NCBI GenBank assembly: GCA_015655165.1
Contig: JAATFN010000432.1
Location: 1-8,859 of the forward strand
Direction: 5' to 3'
DNA from: Betaproteobacteria bacterium
GTDB taxonomy: Bacteria; Pseudomonadota; Gammaproteobacteria; Burkholderiales; Burkholderiaceae_D
Length of the DNA: 8,859 nt
Shown here one piece after another: positions 7,289 through 8,859 of the stretch. The position numbers were made by a program, and so were the translations under genes. The notes under the pieces are model-generated. The model saw only the letters and a program-made list of their open reading frames with translations. It ran no database searches and was not told the DNA's origin. How positions within the stretch are numbered: position 1 is the stretch's first letter; each line of letters starts with the position of its first letter.

Positions 7289-7537
7289 TTTTTATCGTTG
7301 TTGAGAAGACACTGGTATGATGCCGTTCTTGCAAGTATGTGTAAGGTAGCATGTAGTGGTAGTTGGAAATTGAACAGTTTATACCGTTCATATTTAGAAA
7401 AATGTGGAAGTATTGGACGCAGATTCTGAAGAAAATATGACGATGTAAAGTTGGTTTCTTACGATTTGGTATGAGATATGGTGTCTGATATCAAATAAGA
7501 GTGAAATGAACCTAGTATTGAAAGAAAGAGGGCCACA
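7289..7537 (+). other. AT-rich, C-poor spacer between secY and rpmJ, without infA
   Basis: The 249 nt hold no convincing gene on either strand. In 7321-7500 I count 46 G and 17 C among 180 bases, about 35% GC with strong G-over-C bias. The spacer begins with a short T-run after the secY stop (7289-7293), but no stable hairpin precedes it. TGGTATGAT at 7313-7321 resembles an extended -10 element, with no good -35 at normal spacing. Many Burkholderiales and Neisseriales carry infA (IF-1, about 72 codons) at this place; no stretch here translates into IF-1-like sequence. The spacer may hold a promoter for rpmJ-rpsM-rpsK, but this is not clear from sequence. Confidence 0.6.
7464..7496 (+). other. 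AT-rich stem-loop upstream of rpmJ
   Basis: ATTTGGTAT (7464-7472) pairs with ATATCAAAT (7488-7496) over 9 positions, one of them G-U, around a 15-nt loop. With mostly A-U pairs it is weak in RNA. It lies about 30 nt upstream of the rpmJ ribosome binding site. Confidence 0.3.
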
Positions 7538-7651
7538 ATGAAAGTGCTCGCATCAGTTAAGCGGATTTGCCGCAACTGCAAGATCATCAAGCGCAAAGGC
7601 GTCGTTCGTGTTATTTGCACAGAACCACGTCATAAACAGCGCCAAGGTTAA
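7538..7651 (+). CDS. rpmJ: 50S ribosomal protein L36, zinc-binding type
   Basis: L36 is the smallest 50S protein; it binds 23S rRNA near the base of the L7/L12 stalk region. The product has 37 residues, [37 protein letters not shown]. It is the zinc-binding (C+) form: Cys11, Cys14, Cys27 and His32 in the order C-x2-C-x12-C-x4-H. AGAGGG at 7527-7532, 5 nt before the ATG, supports the start. In E. coli rpmJ closes the spc operon; here it lies 249 nt from secY and only 28 nt from rpsM, so it may be expressed with the alpha cluster. Confidence 0.96.
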   Translation: MKVLASVKRICRNCKIIKRKGVVRVICTEPRHKQRQG

Positions 7652-7679
7652 TTTAACGTTATTGATCGAGGAATAACGC

Positions 7680-8045
7680 ATGGCACGTATTGCAGGGGTA
7701 AATATCCCAAACCATCAGCACACCGTCATTGGCCTCACAGCCATCTATGGTGTGGGTCGCCCACGGGCACAAGAAATTTGCGAAAAGACTGGCGTCTTGA
7801 CCACTAAAAAGGTCAAGGATCTGGACGATAACGAATTGGAAAAGCTTCGCGACGAAATAGCTAAATTCGTCGTTGAAGGTGACCTGCGTCGCGAACTGTC
7901 CATGAACATCAAGCGATTGATGGATCTGGGTTGCTACCGCGGTATGCGTCATCGCAAAGGCTTGCCTTGCCGTGGTCAGCGTACACGCACCAACGCCCGT
8001 ACTCGCAAGGGTCCGCGTAAGGCAGCGCAATCGCTGAAGAAATAA
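7680..8045 (+). CDS. rpsM: 30S ribosomal protein S13
   Basis: S13 is in the 30S head, forms bridges to L5 in the 50S subunit and touches the P-site tRNA with its C-terminal tail. The 121 residues (E. coli 118) start [27 protein letters not shown] and contain the family signature [28 protein letters not shown], ending in a lysine-rich tail. GAGGA at 7668-7672, 7 nt before the ATG, supports the start. It is the first gene of the alpha cluster in the classical order. In E. coli S4 represses this operon by a pseudoknot around the rpsM start; with only 28 nt to rpmJ, that arrangement is not apparent here. rpsK follows after 39 nt. Confidence 0.98.
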   Translation: MARIAGVNIPNHQHTVIGLTAIYGVGRPRAQEICEKTGVLTTKKVKDLDDNELEKLRDEIAKFVVEGDLRRELSMNIKRLMDLGCYRGMRHRKGLPCRGQRTRTNARTRKGPRKAAQSLKK

Positions 8046-8084
8046 TACCGTAACGGTTCACCGGTCGGTCTCAAGGACATTAAT

Positions 8085-8489
8085 ATGGCAAAAGCACCCA
8101 ATAACGCCGCTGCAGCACGTGTGCGTAAGAAAGTTAAAAAGAACGTTGCTGAAGGTATCGCGCATATCCACGCCTCCTTCAATAACACGATCATCACGAT
8201 CACGGATCGCCAGGGCAATGCACTTTCCTGGGCTACTTCCGGTGGCGCCGGCTTCAAGGGTTCGCGTAAATCGACACCTTTTGCAGCACAGGTCGCGGCT
8301 GAAGCAGCTGGTAAAGTGGCAGTTGAATGCGGTATCAAGAATCTGGAAGTGCGTATCAAGGGCCCAGGCCCAGGTCGCGAATCTTCGGTTCGCGCACTGA
8401 ACAATCTGGGTATCAAGATCACCCAGATCCAGGACGTGACGCCAGTGCCGCACAACGGTTGCCGCCCTCCAAAGCGCCGTCGCATCTAA
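8085..8489 (+). CDS. rpsK: 30S ribosomal protein S11
   Basis: S11 is on the 30S platform, near the E site and the Shine-Dalgarno helix exit. The 134 residues (E. coli 129) show [49 protein letters not shown] and the C-terminal signature [47 protein letters not shown] at 8073-8077, 7 nt upstream, supports the start. All 11 isoleucine codons are ATC, in contrast to the ATT-rich spc genes. The gene is followed by 176 nt with a terminator-like hairpin before rpsD, so the last two genes are not tightly linked. Confidence 0.98.
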   Translation: MAKAPNNAAAARVRKKVKKNVAEGIAHIHASFNNTIITITDRQGNALSWATSGGAGFKGSRKSTPFAAQVAAEAAGKVAVECGIKNLEVRIKGPGPGRESSVRALNNLGIKITQIQDVTPVPHNGCRPPKRRRI

Positions 8490-8501
8490 TTGTTCCACTC
8501 T

Positions 8502-8519
8502 GGTCCGGCTTGCCGGATC
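8502..8519 (+). other. CUUG-tetraloop hairpin after rpsK
   Basis: GGTCCGG (8502-8508) pairs with CCGGATC (8513-8519) over 7 positions, with one G-U, around a CTTG loop closed by G-C. CUUG is a known stable RNA tetraloop. It begins 12 nt after the rpsK stop and 5 nt separate it from the terminator-like hairpin. Confidence 0.5.
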
Positions 8520-8524
8520 GTTAT

Positions 8525-8557
8525 AGCCCGCCTGTGATATAGGCGGGCTTTCTGCTT
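8525..8557 (+). terminator. Intrinsic-terminator-like hairpin between rpsK and rpsD
   Basis: AGCCCGCCT (8525-8533) and AGGCGGGCT (8541-8549) are perfect 9-nt complements with a GTGATAT loop. Seven of the nine pairs are G-C. The following strand reads TTCTGCTT, a poor U-tract, so termination is probably partial. Its position would reduce transcription of rpsD and the genes expected behind it relative to rpsM and rpsK, unless a second promoter exists. Confidence 0.7.
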
Positions 8558-8575
8558 GTAGTTGTTAAGCCCACT

Positions 8576-8598
8576 GTCTGGTTGCATGCAAGCCAGAC
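8576..8598 (+). other. Stem-loop in the rpsD leader
   Basis: GTCTGG (8576-8581) pairs with CCAGAC (8593-8598); inside, TTG (8582-8584) pairs with CAA (8589-8591) around a CATG loop, leaving G8592 bulged. The hairpin ends 57 nt before the ribosome binding site of rpsD. S4 is an autoregulator in several bacteria, so an S4-binding leader is possible but not shown. AT-rich TATATT (8616-8621) and TATAAA (8624-8629) follow and might be -10 elements, but no acceptable -35 is seen at 16-18 nt. Confidence 0.45.
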
Positions 8599-8654
8599 TA
8601 GCGTTGCGGACGATGTATATTTTTATAAAACATTGCCGTCGCGTCATTTAATAA

Positions 8655-8668
8655 AAGGAAATACCGTG
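8655..8668 (+). promoter_or_regulatory. Ribosome binding site and GTG start of rpsD
   Basis: AAGGA at 8655-8659 lies 6 nt before GTG 8666-8668. The frame from this GTG gives the universal S4 start [16 protein letters not shown], so a later start would cut into conserved sequence. Confidence 0.85.
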
Positions 8669-8859
8669 GCACGTTATATTGGACCAAAGGCAAAACTCTC
8701 CCGCCGCGAAGGCACCGACCTGTTCCTGAAGAGCGCACGCCGCTCGCTCGATTCGAAGTGCAAACTCGATTCGAAGCCAGGCCAGCATGGTCGTACTTCG
8801 GGCGCCCGTACGTCGGATTACGGCAACCAATTGCGCGAAAAGCAAAAAGTGAAACGTAT
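8666..8859 (+). CDS. rpsD: 30S ribosomal protein S4, 3'-truncated by the window edge
   Basis: S4 is the primary binding protein of the 16S 5' domain and nucleates 30S assembly; in E. coli it also represses the alpha operon. Sixty-four codons are visible, encoding [20 protein letters not shown], then [22 protein letters not shown] and [15 protein letters not shown], the N-terminal domain of S4, colinear with the E. coli protein apart from its variable loop. There is a single cysteine (Cys32), so it is the form without the zinc-binding cysteine cluster. Initiation is at GTG. rpoA and rplQ would be expected further downstream by the classical order, outside this window. The 176-nt gap to rpsK with a terminator-like hairpin makes separate control likely. 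Confidence 0.97.
   Translation, partial: MARYIGPKAKLSRREGTDLFLKSARRSLDSKCKLDSKPGQHGRTSGARTSDYGNQLREKQKVKR

Noticed and set aside
7313..7321. Extended -10 promoter TGGTATGAT in the secY-rpmJ spacer
   Set aside because: Good -10 match, but the nearest -35-like TTGAGA (7301-7306) is only 9 nt away and nothing fits at 16-18 nt. Mentioned in the spacer entry, not called as a promoter.
8047..8057. Palindrome ACCGTAACGGT between rpsM and rpsK
   Set aside because: Only a 4-bp RNA stem with a 3-nt loop; expected by chance and too weak to support a role.
1..8859. Search for mobile elements, CRISPR arrays, tRNAs, direct repeats or cargo genes hidden in the cluster
   Set aside because: Gene order is classical throughout, all spacers are under 250 nt, and no repeats beyond local hairpins are seen. 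No undescribed protein system is supported here.

Overview
This window is a run of ribosomal-protein genes, all on the + strand. It covers the end of the S10 cluster (rpsC, rplP, rpmC, rpsQ), a complete spc cluster (rplN, rplX, rplE, rpsN, rpsH, rplF, rplR, rpsE, rpmD, rplO, secY, rpmJ) and the start of the alpha cluster (rpsM, rpsK, start of rpsD). The protein sequences, the long basic C-terminal tail on S3 and the TTG-initiated secY beginning [13 protein letters not shown] suggest a betaproteobacterium of the order Burkholderiales, most likely Oxalobacteraceae. That placement is recognition from memory, not a computed tree, and the genus is not settled.

Layout: positions 1-1676 hold the end of the S10 cluster, packed with gaps of 12 nt or less and one 4-nt overlap. 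Positions 1677-1880 are a 204-nt spacer with a plausible sigma70 promoter and three stem-loops, where the spc promoter would be expected. Positions 1881-7288 run from rplN to secY without a long break; the only notable element inside is a perfect 9-bp hairpin across the rpmD stop codon. Positions 7289-7537 are a 249-nt AT-rich, cytosine-poor spacer at the place where many relatives carry infA; no infA is visible. Positions 7538-8489 hold rpmJ, rpsM and rpsK. Positions 8490-8665 hold a CUUG-loop hairpin, a terminator-like hairpin and a further hairpin, followed by rpsD from a GTG start. rpsD runs off the window.

Functionally, the genes supply 30S and 50S subunit proteins plus SecY, the channel of the general secretion translocon, co-transcribed for balanced supply. 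Gene order is classical. I see no mobile element, CRISPR array, tRNA, defence gene or foreign insertion, and no new protein system. What deserves a second look is in the non-coding RNA: the structured spc leader, the rpmD/rplO hairpin, the missing infA with its unusual spacer, the terminator inside the alpha cluster, and a change in codon preference between spc genes and rpsK.
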